Of a stretch of DNA of 23,619 nucleotides, positions 13,433-23,432 are shown piece after piece. Below the pieces are notes generated by a model. It saw nothing but the letters and a program-made list of their open reading frames with translations. It did not search any database and had not been told where the DNA came from. The stretch covers positions 1-23,619 of the forward strand of contig DATMNI010000034.1 in assembly GCA_035570275.1 (NCBI GenBank), given 5' to 3'. Origin of the DNA: DATMNI01 sp035570275 (lineage in GTDB: Bacteria; Acidobacteriota; Terriglobia; Bryobacterales; Bryobacteraceae). The translations under genes and the position numbers were made by a program. Numbering within the stretch: position 1 is the first letter of the stretch; each line of letters begins with the position of its first letter.

Positions 13433-15934
13433 TCACTCGTGCCGCAAAGCGTTCGTCGGATCCACTAGCATTGCCCGCCGCGTCGGCACCACACACGCAA
13501 GAATCCCGATCGCCATCAGCAGCACGGTGAGCCCGGCAACCGTCCCCGGATCCGTAGTCTGCACTTCCCAAATCGCCGACGAAATGAATCGCGTCAAAGC
13601 CGTGGCGCCCGCAATTCCCACCGCCAGCCCGACCGCGATCACCACCAGCGCCTGGCGGAAGATCAGTTTTAACACATCCCAACCGCCCGCCCCCAGCGCC
13701 ATCCGGATCCCGATCTCTCGCGTGCGCTGCTCCACCGCGTACGCCATCACGCCGTAGATCCCCACAGCGGCGAGCCCCGTCGCGACAGCGGCAAACAATC
13801 CCAAGAGCATCGAATAATAGCGCGGATATTGCGCCTGTTCGGCCAGGTACGAGTCTTCGGTTCGCGGGTCGATCAAGGGCTGGTTCCGGTCAACCTCCGC
13901 AACCGCCGTGCGCACCGCGGGCAGCGCGCTCATCGCATCGCCGGCCGTTCGCATCAGGAACGTCATTTGCAGATGGAAACCGGTATACGGCCCGGTGCTG
14001 TGCGCCGCCGCCTGCACGAACGGAATGAAGATCGCGGGATCCTGTTTCGTTTGCGGATGACTGGCGGGAATATCGCGGACCACCGCAATGATTTCGCGAA
14101 GCTGATCTTCCGGCGACAAATCCACACGAATCCGTTTGCCGATGGGGTCCTCGTTCGGAAAGAACCGCCGCGCCATGGTCTCGTTGACGATCGCCACCCA
14201 TGGCGCATGAGCCGTGTCGCGATCGGTGAAGTCGCGGCCGCGCACCAGGCGGATTTTCATGGTGTTGAAAAAATTCGGCGTCACGGGATAGAAGTCAGCC
14301 GTGAACTCGTCGGCATTGGCCACGTTATGGCCCGGGATAGTGAACGGCAGCGGATTGCTGCCGGAAAGCGGCGGATACACAGTGCCGGCCACGGAGCGTA
14401 AGCCCGGCACGGTTTGCAGGCGCTCAAACACGCGTGTGATTGTCGCGGCCGGCGCCTCGCTAAGCTCCCACAGCACCTTGCCTTGATAGGCGCCAACCGG
14501 CTTGCTAAACCGTTTATCCGGGAAGCGGTAGCGGAACGTGAGCAGACCGTGCGGGTCGCAGCCGAGGTCGGCGCCCTGCAATCGAAGGAAGCTGCGAATG
14601 AGCAGTCCCGACCCGATCAACAGCATCAGCGCCAGCGCGAGCTGGCCCGCCACCAGCACCGCGCGCAAGCGATGGCGCGCCCTGCCCACGGTGCCTCCGC
14701 GGGTGGCGGTCTTGAGCGATTCGACGAACGCCGCTTTCGATCCCTGAGCCGCCGGAATTACGCCGAAAATCAAACCGGTGAACAGGGAAATAGCGGCGCT
14801 GAAGAGGAGCACCTGCCCATCGATGCGGATGGCGTGCAGCATGGGCAGCCACGTGGGGGCCATCGCCACCAGCAACCGCACGATGCCCCACGCCAGCCAG
14901 ACCCCCAGGACGCCGCTGAAAATCGAGAGCAGCAGGCTCTCCGTCAGGAACTGGCGGAAGATGCGGCCGCGGCCAGCGCCCAGTGCCACGCGGATCGCGA
15001 CCTCCGTCTGCCGCGACGACGCGCGCGCCATCAACAGCGCCGCCACATTCGCGCAGGCGATCAACAGCACGAACGCCACCGCGCCCTGCAACAGCAGCAG
15101 CGGCCGCCCGATAAAGCCGAACATCCCTTCGCGGAAAGTTTGAATACGAACGGTCCAGGGCTTTCCGTGGTCCGACTCGCGGGCGGGAAACTGTTTGGCA
15201 AGCTGCTGGGCGATGGCATCCATCTCGCTCTGCGCCTGTTTGATGGTGACACCGGGCTTGAGCCTGGCTGCAGTCAGAAGGTAGCGGGCGGACCCGCGAA
15301 GTTGAAAATGATTCAGCGGGAGGGGCGCTACATAATCTCCGTTTTCGTCGGTGATGCGAAAATCGGGCGCCATCACGCCGATGATGGAGGTGTTCTCGCC
15401 GTTCACCAGCACTTTCCGGTTCAGGATGTCTTTCGCGCCGCCGAAGCGCCGCATCCAAAGACGATGGCTGATGAGGATGACGGGAGCCGGATGATCCACC
15501 TCATCCTCGGATTCGGTGAACAGGCGCCCCATCAGAGGCTGTGCGCCGAGGGCCTGCAGCAGTCCTGGAGTCGCAAACTCGCCCTGCACGCGCTCCGCAG
15601 GCACGCCGTTCTCCTCGGCGCCGAAATCCACGGCATTGTTCGTGAGAGCGCCAATGGCCTCGAACGAGTGCGCCTGCTCCTTCCAGGCAAACAGGACGGG
15701 AACCGAGACACCGTTCGGCTGGTCCGGATGGCCCGGAGGGATGGTGAAGAGGGTCACCACCCGGTCCGCGTCGCGAAAGGGCAGCGATCGCAGAAGGATG
15801 GCGTTCATGAGTGTGAAAATAGCGGTATTCAAGCCGATTCCCACGGCTAATGAGAGCGCGATCACCAGGGTGAACAGCGGCTTCCTGGTGAGAAGGCGGA
15901 AGCCATAGACGAGGTCGTGCCACAAGGTGTTCAA
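13433..15934 (-). CDS. ADOP-type ABC transporter permease (duplicated MacB/FtsX)
   Basis: 833 residues, with two MacB_PCD plus FtsX units in one chain. First unit: TM1 after residue 20 (LFTLVIALSLAVGIGLNTAIF), a periplasmic domain, then the FtsX core from about 285 (FVLLIACANVAALLMARASS, RQTEVAIRVALGAGRGRI). Second unit: TM near 425-450 (LVAGQLALALMLLIGSGLL), a large periplasmic domain, then FtsX (VAAVGIYGVMAYAVEQRTRE, IGIRMALGAGGWDVL) to the end RRAMLVDPTNALRHE. This is the acidobacterial duplicated orphan permease pattern, with no ATPase gene nearby; the N-terminal extra domain found in many ADOPs is absent. Substrate unknown; MacB relatives export peptides or act as mechanotransmitters. 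The start codon is TTG at 15934 with AAGGGGGG about 8 bases upstream. It is downstream of the TonB receptor on the same strand. Confidence 0.92.
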   Translation of the reverse strand: MNTLWHDLVYGFRLLTRKPLFTLVIALSLAVGIGLNTAIFTLMNAILLRSLPFRDADRVVTLFTIPPGHPDQPNGVSVPVLFAWKEQAHSFEAIGALTNNAVDFGAEENGVPAERVQGEFATPGLLQALGAQPLMGRLFTESEDEVDHPAPVILISHRLWMRRFGGAKDILNRKVLVNGENTSIIGVMAPDFRITDENGDYVAPLPLNHFQLRGSARYLLTAARLKPGVTIKQAQSEMDAIAQQLAKQFPARESDHGKPWTVRIQTFREGMFGFIGRPLLLLQGAVAFVLLIACANVAALLMARASSRQTEVAIRVALGAGRGRIFRQFLTESLLLSIFSGVLGVWLAWGIVRLLVAMAPTWLPMLHAIRIDGQVLLFSAAISLFTGLIFGVIPAAQGSKAAFVESLKTATRGGTVGRARHRLRAVLVAGQLALALMLLIGSGLLIRSFLRLQGADLGCDPHGLLTFRYRFPDKRFSKPVGAYQGKVLWELSEAPAATITRVFERLQTVPGLRSVAGTVYPPLSGSNPLPFTIPGHNVANADEFTADFYPVTPNFFNTMKIRLVRGRDFTDRDTAHAPWVAIVNETMARRFFPNEDPIGKRIRVDLSPEDQLREIIAVVRDIPASHPQTKQDPAIFIPFVQAAAHSTGPYTGFHLQMTFLMRTAGDAMSALPAVRTAVAEVDRNQPLIDPRTEDSYLAEQAQYPRYYSMLLGLFAAVATGLAAVGIYGVMAYAVEQRTREIGIRMALGAGGWDVLKLIFRQALVVIAVGLAVGIAGATALTRFISSAIWEVQTTDPGTVAGLTVLLMAIGILACVVPTRRAMLVDPTNALRHE

Positions 15935-15992
15935 GGTAGTTCCCCCCTTGTGGTGGTTGGACGCAGCGAGGCGAAATTGGTCGCGCCAGTGG

Positions 15993-16020
15993 GACAGACG
16001 ATCGAGTTTTGTCGTCTGTC
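15993..16020 (-). terminator. Hairpin after the TonB-dependent receptor gene
   Basis: GACAGACGA (15993-16001) and TCGTCTGTC (16012-16020) form a perfect 9-bp stem with a 10-base loop, beginning 15 bases past the receptor stop codon. No T-run follows on the minus strand, so termination is only possible; it could instead protect the 3' end of the receptor mRNA or lower read-through to the permease. Confidence 0.4.
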
Positions 16021-16035
16021 AATCGTCCGCATTGG

Positions 16036-18918
16036 TCAGAACGCAACGCGCAGAGCTAATTCGGCCTGTTGCAGGTTGCTGGCGTTCAGGATCTTGCCGA
16101 AGTTTGCCGAACTGGCGGAGGTGGTGGTGCCTCCCATCAGATTGGTGGTGCCGAACAGGTTGAAGGCCTGGCCCTTGGCCTCGATGCGGAACGTGTCGCG
16201 CACATAAATGGGGCGGGACAACACTATATCGAAACTGTTGAAGCGGCTGCTGTCGATTTGAGACGCGGCCAGGGGCGCCAGCGGCGTGGCGAGCGACGCG
16301 CGGTAGGCGTTGACCGCGGCCAGGACGGCGGTGTTGCTGCGATTGCCCATGTTGCGCGCCAACCCCGGGATGTATTGCGTGACGCCATCCACCTGCACGG
16401 TGGAAAACGCGCTGAACGGCAGCGACGATCGAATCTGCCAGATCACCCCGAGATTGAACTTCCAGGGAAGGTTAGTGGAGCCGCTGGCCACCAGGGAATG
16501 ACGGCGGTCGATATTGGCCGGGCCCCAATCCAGGTTGTAGTTGCTCTGGTTGGTGACCTGGGCCTGGGGATTATCGTCACGGTTGGAGGCCAGTGTGTAG
16601 GAGACCAGGAACTGGTAGCGTTTGGCGAAGCGCTTCTCCGCTCGCACGTACATGCCGCGGTATTTGTACTGCGAAATCGACTCGTGATCGAGGATGCGCG
16701 CGAACGCAGGCAGGGGCCGCGCACCGGTCGCGTCCGGGGAGTTCACGTCGACGGTGCGCCAGTCCTTGAGCGTGTGCATGTAGACGCCGTCCACGTGAAC
16801 CGAAAAATCGCGGACGATTTCGCGCGAGTAGCCGAGCGTGAACTGTTGCGAGTAAGGCATGGCGAAATTCTTGTCGAGCACGGTGACGGTGGGCGCAGCG
16901 CTCGAGCAGAACGAGGTCGGGCTCTTGCCGCCGTACGGGTCGGGGTAGGATGGGTTGACGATCAGCACGTTGCACTGCGAGATGTTGCGGTTCTCCGGGA
17001 AATTGAGCAGAGTCTGGATATTGTTGTAGTAGATGCCGAAGCCGCCGCGCACCACGTTCTTGCCGTCGCCCAGAATGTCCCAGGCGAAACCGAAGCGCGG
17101 TCCGAAATTGCGCGACTGGCCGCGGTTCCCAGGGTTGCCGAGATAGGGGATTGCCACGGGGAAGGACGCCGGATTGACGCCTTCGTTGTACGAGCCCGTT
17201 TCTTTGTCCCAGCGCAGGCCCAGGTTCAAGGTCAGGCGGGATGTCACTTTCCAATCGTCCTGAATATACGCGCCGTACTGGTTGACCGGCACCGACGTGG
17301 TCTGTCCGGGGATGGCGGCGGTGAACTGCGTGGGTTTGGTGAGGTTGGCGATACTGGCGGGGTCTTTGGGATTGAAAGGCTGATCCGTGGCGAAGGTCCA
17401 CGAGCCTTGGTAATTAATAACGGTGTCGTCAGCGAAGGGGATACGGCTGAAATCGAAACCGAACTTCAGGTTGTGCTTGCCCCTCACGTAGCTGATGTCG
17501 TCTTTGAGTTCCCAGCGCTTCTCCGTACCCAACTCGCCATAGCCCTGGCCATAGCGGAAGCTGGGGAAGCTGTAGACGGTTTGCAGTTGCGCCAGGCGTG
17601 CCGCGGGATATTGGCCCAGCGAAGTGAAGATAGGCTCTCCCGACGGTCCCAGCAGGTAAGATGCGATGGCGTATTGAAAGCGGAACTCGTTCACCAGGGT
17701 GGGGCGCGCCGTCCAGGTATGACCGCCGACGAAAGAGTGGCGGGGAATCAGCCCATCGTAGCAGTTCGATTCCACCGTGCCGCCGCAGCCTTGCCAGGTC
17801 TGTTTGTTCCACTCCTGCGAGTAGCGGGCGAAGGCGTGCTGCGTGTTGCTGATGGCTTGATCGACGCGCAGGTTGAACATTTGGTCGTGGCTCGGCTTAT
17901 CGATGACTCCCTCATTGGGCGCGTAGAACTGGTGCGAGCCCGCGGCGAAGATGGTGAACGAATCGTCCACCTGGGTCCGTTCGAAGGCGACATAAAAATG
18001 AGTCCGGTTCTTGACGATGGGGCCGCCCACGTCGCCACCGTACTGATTGCGGCGGAAGGGCGCTTTGCCTGTCTGCCCCACCGATTGGAGCGCCTGCTCG
18101 GTGAACTTGTTGTCGTGATTCAGGGCCGAGTCGCGAAAATACTCGAAACCCTCTCCGTGGAAGCCGTTGGTGCCGCTCTTGGTGACCACGTTCACCAGGC
18201 CGCCCATGGCCAGCCCCTGCTCGGCCTTGAACTGGTTGGTGTTGACGCGGAACTCCTGCACCGCGCCCTCGGGGAAGTTCTGGCGAGGCTCTCCCTGTTC
18301 GGCCCAGGTGTTGGTGACGCCATCCACCGCGAAGCCATTGGCGTAAAAGCGCCCGCCGCCGCCGATCTGCACGTTGTTGTAAAACGTGCGCGAGGCGTCC
18401 TGGGTGGTGCCCGGCATGAGCAGCGCGAGGTTGAGGTACTGGCGCGTATTGACCGGCAGCGTGTCCATCTGGACCTGGGTGACCACGCCGGAGACGTCGC
18501 CTTTGGTGATATCGATGGGGGGCGCCTCGGCCGTTACGGTGATTTGCTCCTGCACATTCCCCACCGTGAGCGGGACGTTGGTATCCAGGTGCGTGCCGAC
18601 GTTGAGCACGATCCCTGTGATGCTGGCGCCGCGGAACCCGACGGCTTCGGTCTTGAGCGAGTAGCGGCCGGGGGCGAGGGCGGCGAAGACGTAGTGGCCG
18701 TCCGTATCCGAGACCACGACGCGATTGACGCCGGAATCCTCGTTAGTCAACGAGAGTTTGGCGCCGGCTACCGGCGCCCCGCTGGGATCGGCGACGATAC
18801 CGGAGAGTTCCGCGTCACCAACCTGTGCACCCGCTACCGCCGCCAGCGCTATGAACACGGCCACGAACACGGCCGCGGCCGAAAGAATTGAGAGAGCCCG
18901 ACGTTTTTGAGTATTCAT
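16036..18918 (-). CDS. TonB-dependent receptor with carboxypeptidase-regulatory-like N-domain (Oar-like)
   Basis: 960 residues. A signal peptide (to about residue 31, AVAGAQ) is followed by a carboxypeptidase-regulatory/SpaA-like beta domain (about 35-120: AELSGIVADPSGAPVAGAKL, DGHYVFAALAPGRYSLK). A plug domain follows (about 140-260: TLPVNTRQYLNLALLMPG, NGFAVDGVTNT, VNVVTKSGTNGFHGEGFEYF), then a long outer-membrane beta-barrel ending in the terminal Phe of LALRVAF. This is the Oar/CarbA-type receptor greatly expanded in Acidobacteriota; the ligand is unknown but may be a peptide or glycan. GGAGGGG precedes the ATG at 18918. The leader contains a duplicated 17-18-base segment, and TTGACA (19006-19001, minus strand) upstream could be a -35, though I see no good -10. 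It lies downstream of the M14 peptidase gene with a 108-base gap. Confidence 0.92.
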   Translation of the reverse strand: MNTQKRRALSILSAAAVFVAVFIALAAVAGAQVGDAELSGIVADPSGAPVAGAKLSLTNEDSGVNRVVVSDTDGHYVFAALAPGRYSLKTEAVGFRGASITGIVLNVGTHLDTNVPLTVGNVQEQITVTAEAPPIDITKGDVSGVVTQVQMDTLPVNTRQYLNLALLMPGTTQDASRTFYNNVQIGGGGRFYANGFAVDGVTNTWAEQGEPRQNFPEGAVQEFRVNTNQFKAEQGLAMGGLVNVVTKSGTNGFHGEGFEYFRDSALNHDNKFTEQALQSVGQTGKAPFRRNQYGGDVGGPIVKNRTHFYVAFERTQVDDSFTIFAAGSHQFYAPNEGVIDKPSHDQMFNLRVDQAISNTQHAFARYSQEWNKQTWQGCGGTVESNCYDGLIPRHSFVGGHTWTARPTLVNEFRFQYAIASYLLGPSGEPIFTSLGQYPAARLAQLQTVYSFPSFRYGQGYGELGTEKRWELKDDISYVRGKHNLKFGFDFSRIPFADDTVINYQGSWTFATDQPFNPKDPASIANLTKPTQFTAAIPGQTTSVPVNQYGAYIQDDWKVTSRLTLNLGLRWDKETGSYNEGVNPASFPVAIPYLGNPGNRGQSRNFGPRFGFAWDILGDGKNVVRGGFGIYYNNIQTLLNFPENRNISQCNVLIVNPSYPDPYGGKSPTSFCSSAAPTVTVLDKNFAMPYSQQFTLGYSREIVRDFSVHVDGVYMHTLKDWRTVDVNSPDATGARPLPAFARILDHESISQYKYRGMYVRAEKRFAKRYQFLVSYTLASNRDDNPQAQVTNQSNYNLDWGPANIDRRHSLVASGSTNLPWKFNLGVIWQIRSSLPFSAFSTVQVDGVTQYIPGLARNMGNRSNTAVLAAVNAYRASLATPLAPLAASQIDSSRFNSFDIVLSRPIYVRDTFRIEAKGQAFNLFGTTNLMGGTTTSASSANFGKILNASNLQQAELALRVAF

Positions 18919-18920
18919 CT

Positions 18921-18955
18921 TACCCCTCCAGTGCTGTTTACCCCTCAGTGCTGTT
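18921..18955. repeat. Tandem duplication of the ribosome-binding segment of the TonB receptor gene
   Basis: Copies at 18921-18938 (TACCCCTCCAGTGCTGTT) and 18939-18955 (the same minus one C) are adjacent. On the mRNA each copy carries AGCACTG(G)AGGGGTA, so the leader has two Shine-Dalgarno-like sites; the inner one is correctly spaced for the ATG at 18918. Confidence 0.85.
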
Positions 18956-19026
18956 GAATCTTCGACGCACGACCCGGTGCAGTGTCACGCTTATTCCACT
19001 TGTCAAAACCTCGATCTTGTCCAAAC

Positions 19027-22000
19027 CTATCGATCGTTTCCGCCGCCATTGCCGTCAGTCGCCGGGCCGGGACGCGGCGGCTCGGCTTCGGTGGCGGGCA
19101 GGCTCGGCCGCAGCCGCTCCACGCGCCAAGTCACCTTCCCGCCTTGTTCGCGCTCGGTACGGTTCAGGCGCAGCTTGCCCTTGGCGAGATAGTCAAGATG
19201 CACGCGGTCAAAGGCCAGGCCCGCCGATGCCATGAGCTTCATGTATTCGCCGTGCGCGGTCTCGTCGGGGGCTTCGGTGTAACCGGAATCCCACGTGACA
19301 TCGGGCGAAATGCCGCCGACGCCTCCGCTTCCGGGAGCGGGCGCGGCGCCACCTGCTGCGCCCCCACCAGCGCCTCCGCGGCCTCCTCCCGCCGTGCCCT
19401 TCAGCGCCATGTAGATGCGGATGCCGTTGACGACGGGCTGCTGCATGTTATCCGGCTGCCAGCGCTGGCCGAAGCGTTCGTAGCGCGCGTTCATGCGGGC
19501 TTCCAGATCGATGAGTCCGGGGACGGCGCGTTCGGCCTCCACAATGTGGTCGCGAATCTCGTAGGCGATTTTCGGACTGTAAAGGTGGGTTTCGTCGCGC
19601 AGGTAAGTCAGGCTGGTGAACCAGCCGCGCGGAATCCACCAGGTGCGGCCGTTGTTGGCGCCCTGGCGGTTGGTCACCCAGCCGGAATATTCCGAAAACG
19701 GCTGCACCCATTCGTGCGAGGGATAACCGTGCGGATTTAGAAAGGCGTCCGGCAGCCACTGCTCCAGCAGCAGACGCCGCGTACGCGACTCGGGGTAAAC
19801 CGGGTCGAGGTCGGTCTGCCCCACGGAGACGTCGGCCGCCAGCGCTCCGTGATAGCCGGGGTGCAGCATGTTGTTGGGAGTCAGCTCGGCAAGCTGTACC
19901 GAAAGCTCTGCGCCATCCGGGTTGGTGATGGGATGCAGCACCACATTCACCTTCTTCAGCGCGGCGCGGGTCTCCGGATCGGTGACCAGTTGTTCACCCA
20001 GCTTCAGAATATGGCTGGTGCTCGAAACCTCGTTGGCGTGCTGCCGTCCCGAATAAACGATGGAGGCCTTGAGCGTGGTCTCCTTGGCTGCGGAGCGAAT
20101 CTTGGATGGAGTAGGCAGAGTCACGTCGGCAGCCCAGATGTCCTTGCCCAGGTAGGTACGGCCCATCCAATAAACGCTCACCCCTGGATGCTTCGCCAAC
20201 TCGGCGAGTACGGAGGTGCTTTCGTCCGGGCCGATGGGCTCATCCCACTGGACCAGTTGCGGGCGCTTCAGGCGGCCGGCGTAGTCGGCGATCATCGGCC
20301 GCGGCGACGCGGGAGGCTCGATCTTGAGACTCGCGTATTCCCTGGGCGCCGGCGAATCCACCTTTGCTGTGAGGGGTAGCGGCAGCTCAAACTCGAACGC
20401 CATCCGCTTCAAATGCAAATAGGCCACTTCGTTCCGGTACAGGCCGGCGGCGTGCATCTGGCCGAGCCATGCCAGTAGCGCGCGCGCCTGCTCCGCCGGA
20501 AAGATTCCGCGCTCCACTTGATCCTTGCCTTCCAGCTTGATCCACTCGTCGTATTGGTCGTCTTTGTAATCGGCCGGCAGGAGCCAGGTCAGGCTCTGGG
20601 GTCCGCTTTCGCCGGCACGGGTCCGCGCCGCGATGAGACGCGGCTGCATCGGGCCGTTGAGCACCCACAGGTCGCGCTTACGTTCGTGGCGGTTGCCCTG
20701 CGCGTCGGTCCAGCGCAGTGCAACTTGCGGGCTTCCGGCAGCCTTGGCATAGAACTCGATGCGAACGTGGCCGTCTTTGCCGTCTTCGGCGGCGTGAACG
20801 ATCGGCATGATGCGGCCGGCATACTGAAGGGCGCGGCCGGCCATCAGATCCCCCATCATGTTGACGAAATTCTCGGTGGAATAGAACGTGTCTTCCTGAA
20901 GCGCTTCCAGCGAGGAGATCCGTTCTTTATCGATGCCGAGTTCGTAGTTCGGCTCGCTCATGTGGATGTCGATCTTGAGCGTGTCGAAGGGGGGCACAAA
21001 CTCGGGGCGCAGCTCGCCATGATAGCTGGCCATCACCGTGCGGAAAACTTTTGGCAATGTGACCTTGTGGTAGTGCTCCCAGAATTGCTCGATATCGGTG
21101 GGAATGCGCTGGTCCAGAACCATGGCGGAGCCGGACTCCATGCGCACCCAGCCGGTATCCACCTCCACGTTTTCGTACTCCGGCATCACGCCGTTGTAGG
21201 GCTGTAAGACGGTGGTCACGGTGAACTCGCGGGTCAGCATCGGGTTGCCGGCGGCGTCGTAAGCGTGCACGCGATAGGTGGGGCCTTTACCACCCACGCC
21301 ATCGAACTGTGCCAGCGAAATCTTGTCCAGCGGAAGCGCCAGTTCCCTGGATAGCATTTCATCCACCGGGTAGAGTTCGTGCACCCAGCGCGCCGGCGAG
21401 AACATGGCGCGGGTTCCGCTGGGGTCCGTGTTTTTGCGGAATTCGATTTTGAGAGACGCGACGGGCTTGCCCTTGAGCTGGGGCGCAATGTCGTCCATGA
21501 GCCAACTGACGCCCGGCTTGTAGGCGCAGAGCACCTGCACCTGGCTGGTCTTGGCACCGGCGCCTGCCAGCAACTCCTTGAGCTGATCTTTGAGGCGCAG
21601 CCGCTGCTCGGGCCCTTCGCTCACAATAGCCAGGAGTTTCACCGGCGTCGCGGGTTTGAGTTTCGGCAGCGCGGTTTTTACCGCATCCAGCAGGCGCTTA
21701 CCTTCCCACGGGATCACCAGATCCTCCTGAAACGCGGGAGTGCCCTGCCGATATGGATAGCCCGGTTCTTGATAATGCAGCGCCGGCAGGGTTTCACAGC
21801 ACTGCGTTCCGGCATGCAGGCTGCGGACATCCACTTTCACGCCGGCGCCGAACTGTGACTGCGCGCGGCTGCGCACCAGGCCGGCGAGCCCGGCGTCGGC
21901 GACATCGACGTAGACCTGGAGTTCGACGTCGCGAGGCGGTCCGTCTTTCTTGGCTTCATCGGCCCAGCGATCCAGGCGATAGAGGGCAAAGGCCGCCTGA

Positions 22001-23391
22001 CCGGCCGAAGATCGCAGCGAAAAGAAACGGTGGAGATCATAGCGGATCTCCTCCAGCGTGGCATGCTCCTTACCCACGTCCCAGAGGTTCGGGAAATGGC
22101 CTCCGAGCAGGTTGAGGGCGGCCGCGGCGCCGGCTTCGTCGCCGCGCACCAGCACCGATGGCTGCCTGCCAAATGCCTTATCGACGACGCGGAGTTCGCC
22201 TTCGCCTGCCGGGAGCGCGGGTTCATTCTTGCTCGCTGTGTCTTCCTCGAAGAACTTACGCTCGGCCTCCTTGCCGAGATCCGATGAGGCCTCGACCACA
22301 GACTTAGTGCGGACTTCACGGGCATTGGCGGCGGGTGCGGGCGTGGCCAGCGGCAGGGTGATGCCGGTGGTCTCGACGCCCATTCTCGCGGCTAAGTTGG
22401 CCATCGCGATTCCGGCAACTCCGGATGGCACATAGAGCTGGCCGTCCAGGTTGGAAGGGATCGGCATGCGAGCCGTGCCGCGGAACAGACCGCGCATGGT
22501 GTAGAGAGTGGCGAGGTCGAGCCGCGCGGGTCCGGCGGCCTCGGCGTCGCCTCCAGGTGCTGCCGCGTCGTTAGCCCCAGCGCCTCCGGCAGCGCCTGCG
22601 CCACCGCCTGCACCAGCGCCGGGCGGAACCGGCGGAATGGCCGGCAGGTCCTTGGAATTGGTGGCCGACATGGTGGCGCCGCCGGCGCCAGTGTTGGCAG
22701 TGGTCAGGAGTTCGTGGACGCTTGCCAGTGCGGCACTTTTCAGGGCGTCGTCGAGGGCGCTCTGCGTGACACTGGTGCAATTGAGGAAGGCGCGATTGAT
22801 GCCGGCTTTGCCCTTAAGGTACGTGATCCCGGAGAGCTGCGATCCGGGGCAGACCTGCGGGATGGCGGCGAGTCTGTCGCCGGACGGCCGCCAGATGTAT
22901 GGGGCGCGTGCCGCGTACGCTTCCGCCGCGGCCAGCAGCCCGGTATCGTCCTGGCCCAGAATGATGACGTCGTTCTCCAAAGCGAAGACACCGCCTTCGC
23001 CGGGCTGCAGGCGATTGGCGTGTTCGGCAACCGCTGCCGAGTACTTTGCGGGCTCCGCACCGCGTCCGACGTAGATCCGGGGGCCGTCCGCGCGATCTTC
23101 GGAGGTGCTGATGACAACGGGAGGCGTGAAGCCGGTCGTGGCAAAGCCGAGGCGCGCCGCCACATCGGCGGCGGCGGCATTTTCAGTCGCCGAGGGATTC
23201 GCGGGCACGACCACCTTACCGGCAATGAAATCGACCAGGTCATCGCCATTGGTGTCGGCGAGCATCCAGCCGGCGGAAAAGGGGTCGGCGAGATGACCCG
23301 ACGGGGTGACGCCCGACTGATACCCGACAAGGGACGAGAGTGCGAGCAGACAAACGACGCCGGCGGCAAAACGCAACAGGTTGCTGAACAT
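19027..23391 (-). CDS. Very large exported M14-type zinc metallopeptidase
   Basis: 1454 residues from the ATG at 23391. The ATG at 23400 is in frame, but GAGG abuts it and lies 9 bases from 23391. A signal peptide (MFSNLLRFAAGVVCLLALSS) directs export. The peptidase M14 (zinc carboxypeptidase) domain is in the C-terminal third: His1118 and Glu1121 in SGRQHANEVSS, the substrate-site string HPITNPDGAEL (His1153), and the third zinc ligand probably His1221 in LNPHGYPSHEW, 103 residues after the first. About 1,050 residues precede the domain, of no family I recognise. Gly/Ala/Pro-rich linkers occur near residues 240-300 and 1357-1385, suggesting separable modules. Likely role: extracellular or periplasmic peptide or amide hydrolysis, perhaps feeding the receptor encoded next; the substrate is unknown. 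Confidence 0.87.
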   Translation of the reverse strand: MFSNLLRFAAGVVCLLALSSLVGYQSGVTPSGHLADPFSAGWMLADTNGDDLVDFIAGKVVVPANPSATENAAAADVAARLGFATTGFTPPVVISTSEDRADGPRIYVGRGAEPAKYSAAVAEHANRLQPGEGGVFALENDVIILGQDDTGLLAAAEAYAARAPYIWRPSGDRLAAIPQVCPGSQLSGITYLKGKAGINRAFLNCTSVTQSALDDALKSAALASVHELLTTANTGAGGATMSATNSKDLPAIPPVPPGAGAGGGAGAAGGAGANDAAAPGGDAEAAGPARLDLATLYTMRGLFRGTARMPIPSNLDGQLYVPSGVAGIAMANLAARMGVETTGITLPLATPAPAANAREVRTKSVVEASSDLGKEAERKFFEEDTASKNEPALPAGEGELRVVDKAFGRQPSVLVRGDEAGAAAALNLLGGHFPNLWDVGKEHATLEEIRYDLHRFFSLRSSAGQAAFALYRLDRWADEAKKDGPPRDVELQVYVDVADAGLAGLVRSRAQSQFGAGVKVDVRSLHAGTQCCETLPALHYQEPGYPYRQGTPAFQEDLVIPWEGKRLLDAVKTALPKLKPATPVKLLAIVSEGPEQRLRLKDQLKELLAGAGAKTSQVQVLCAYKPGVSWLMDDIAPQLKGKPVASLKIEFRKNTDPSGTRAMFSPARWVHELYPVDEMLSRELALPLDKISLAQFDGVGGKGPTYRVHAYDAAGNPMLTREFTVTTVLQPYNGVMPEYENVEVDTGWVRMESGSAMVLDQRIPTDIEQFWEHYHKVTLPKVFRTVMASYHGELRPEFVPPFDTLKIDIHMSEPNYELGIDKERISSLEALQEDTFYSTENFVNMMGDLMAGRALQYAGRIMPIVHAAEDGKDGHVRIEFYAKAAGSPQVALRWTDAQGNRHERKRDLWVLNGPMQPRLIAARTRAGESGPQSLTWLLPADYKDDQYDEWIKLEGKDQVERGIFPAEQARALLAWLGQMHAAGLYRNEVAYLHLKRMAFEFELPLPLTAKVDSPAPREYASLKIEPPASPRPMIADYAGRLKRPQLVQWDEPIGPDESTSVLAELAKHPGVSVYWMGRTYLGKDIWAADVTLPTPSKIRSAAKETTLKASIVYSGRQHANEVSSTSHILKLGEQLVTDPETRAALKKVNVVLHPITNPDGAELSVQLAELTPNNMLHPGYHGALAADVSVGQTDLDPVYPESRTRRLLLEQWLPDAFLNPHGYPSHEWVQPFSEYSGWVTNRQGANNGRTWWIPRGWFTSLTYLRDETHLYSPKIAYEIRDHIVEAERAVPGLIDLEARMNARYERFGQRWQPDNMQQPVVNGIRIYMALKGTAGGGRGGAGGGAAGGAAPAPGSGGVGGISPDVTWDSGYTEAPDETAHGEYMKLMASAGLAFDRVHLDYLAKGKLRLNRTEREQGGKVTWRVERLRPSLPATEAEPPRPGPATDGNGGGNDR

Positions 23392-23432
23392 GGTGCTCAT
23401 CCTCAGGCGGTAGCGACCGCAAAGTTAGGCGG

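Noticed and set aside
16069..18891. A 940-codon open frame antisense to the TonB receptor gene, and similar long frames antisense to lysC (7254-8813) and the permease (14414-15850)
   Set aside because: Translations are low-complexity, rich in Arg, Gly, His and Ala, with no family features. They arise from the high GC third-position bias of the real genes on the other strand.
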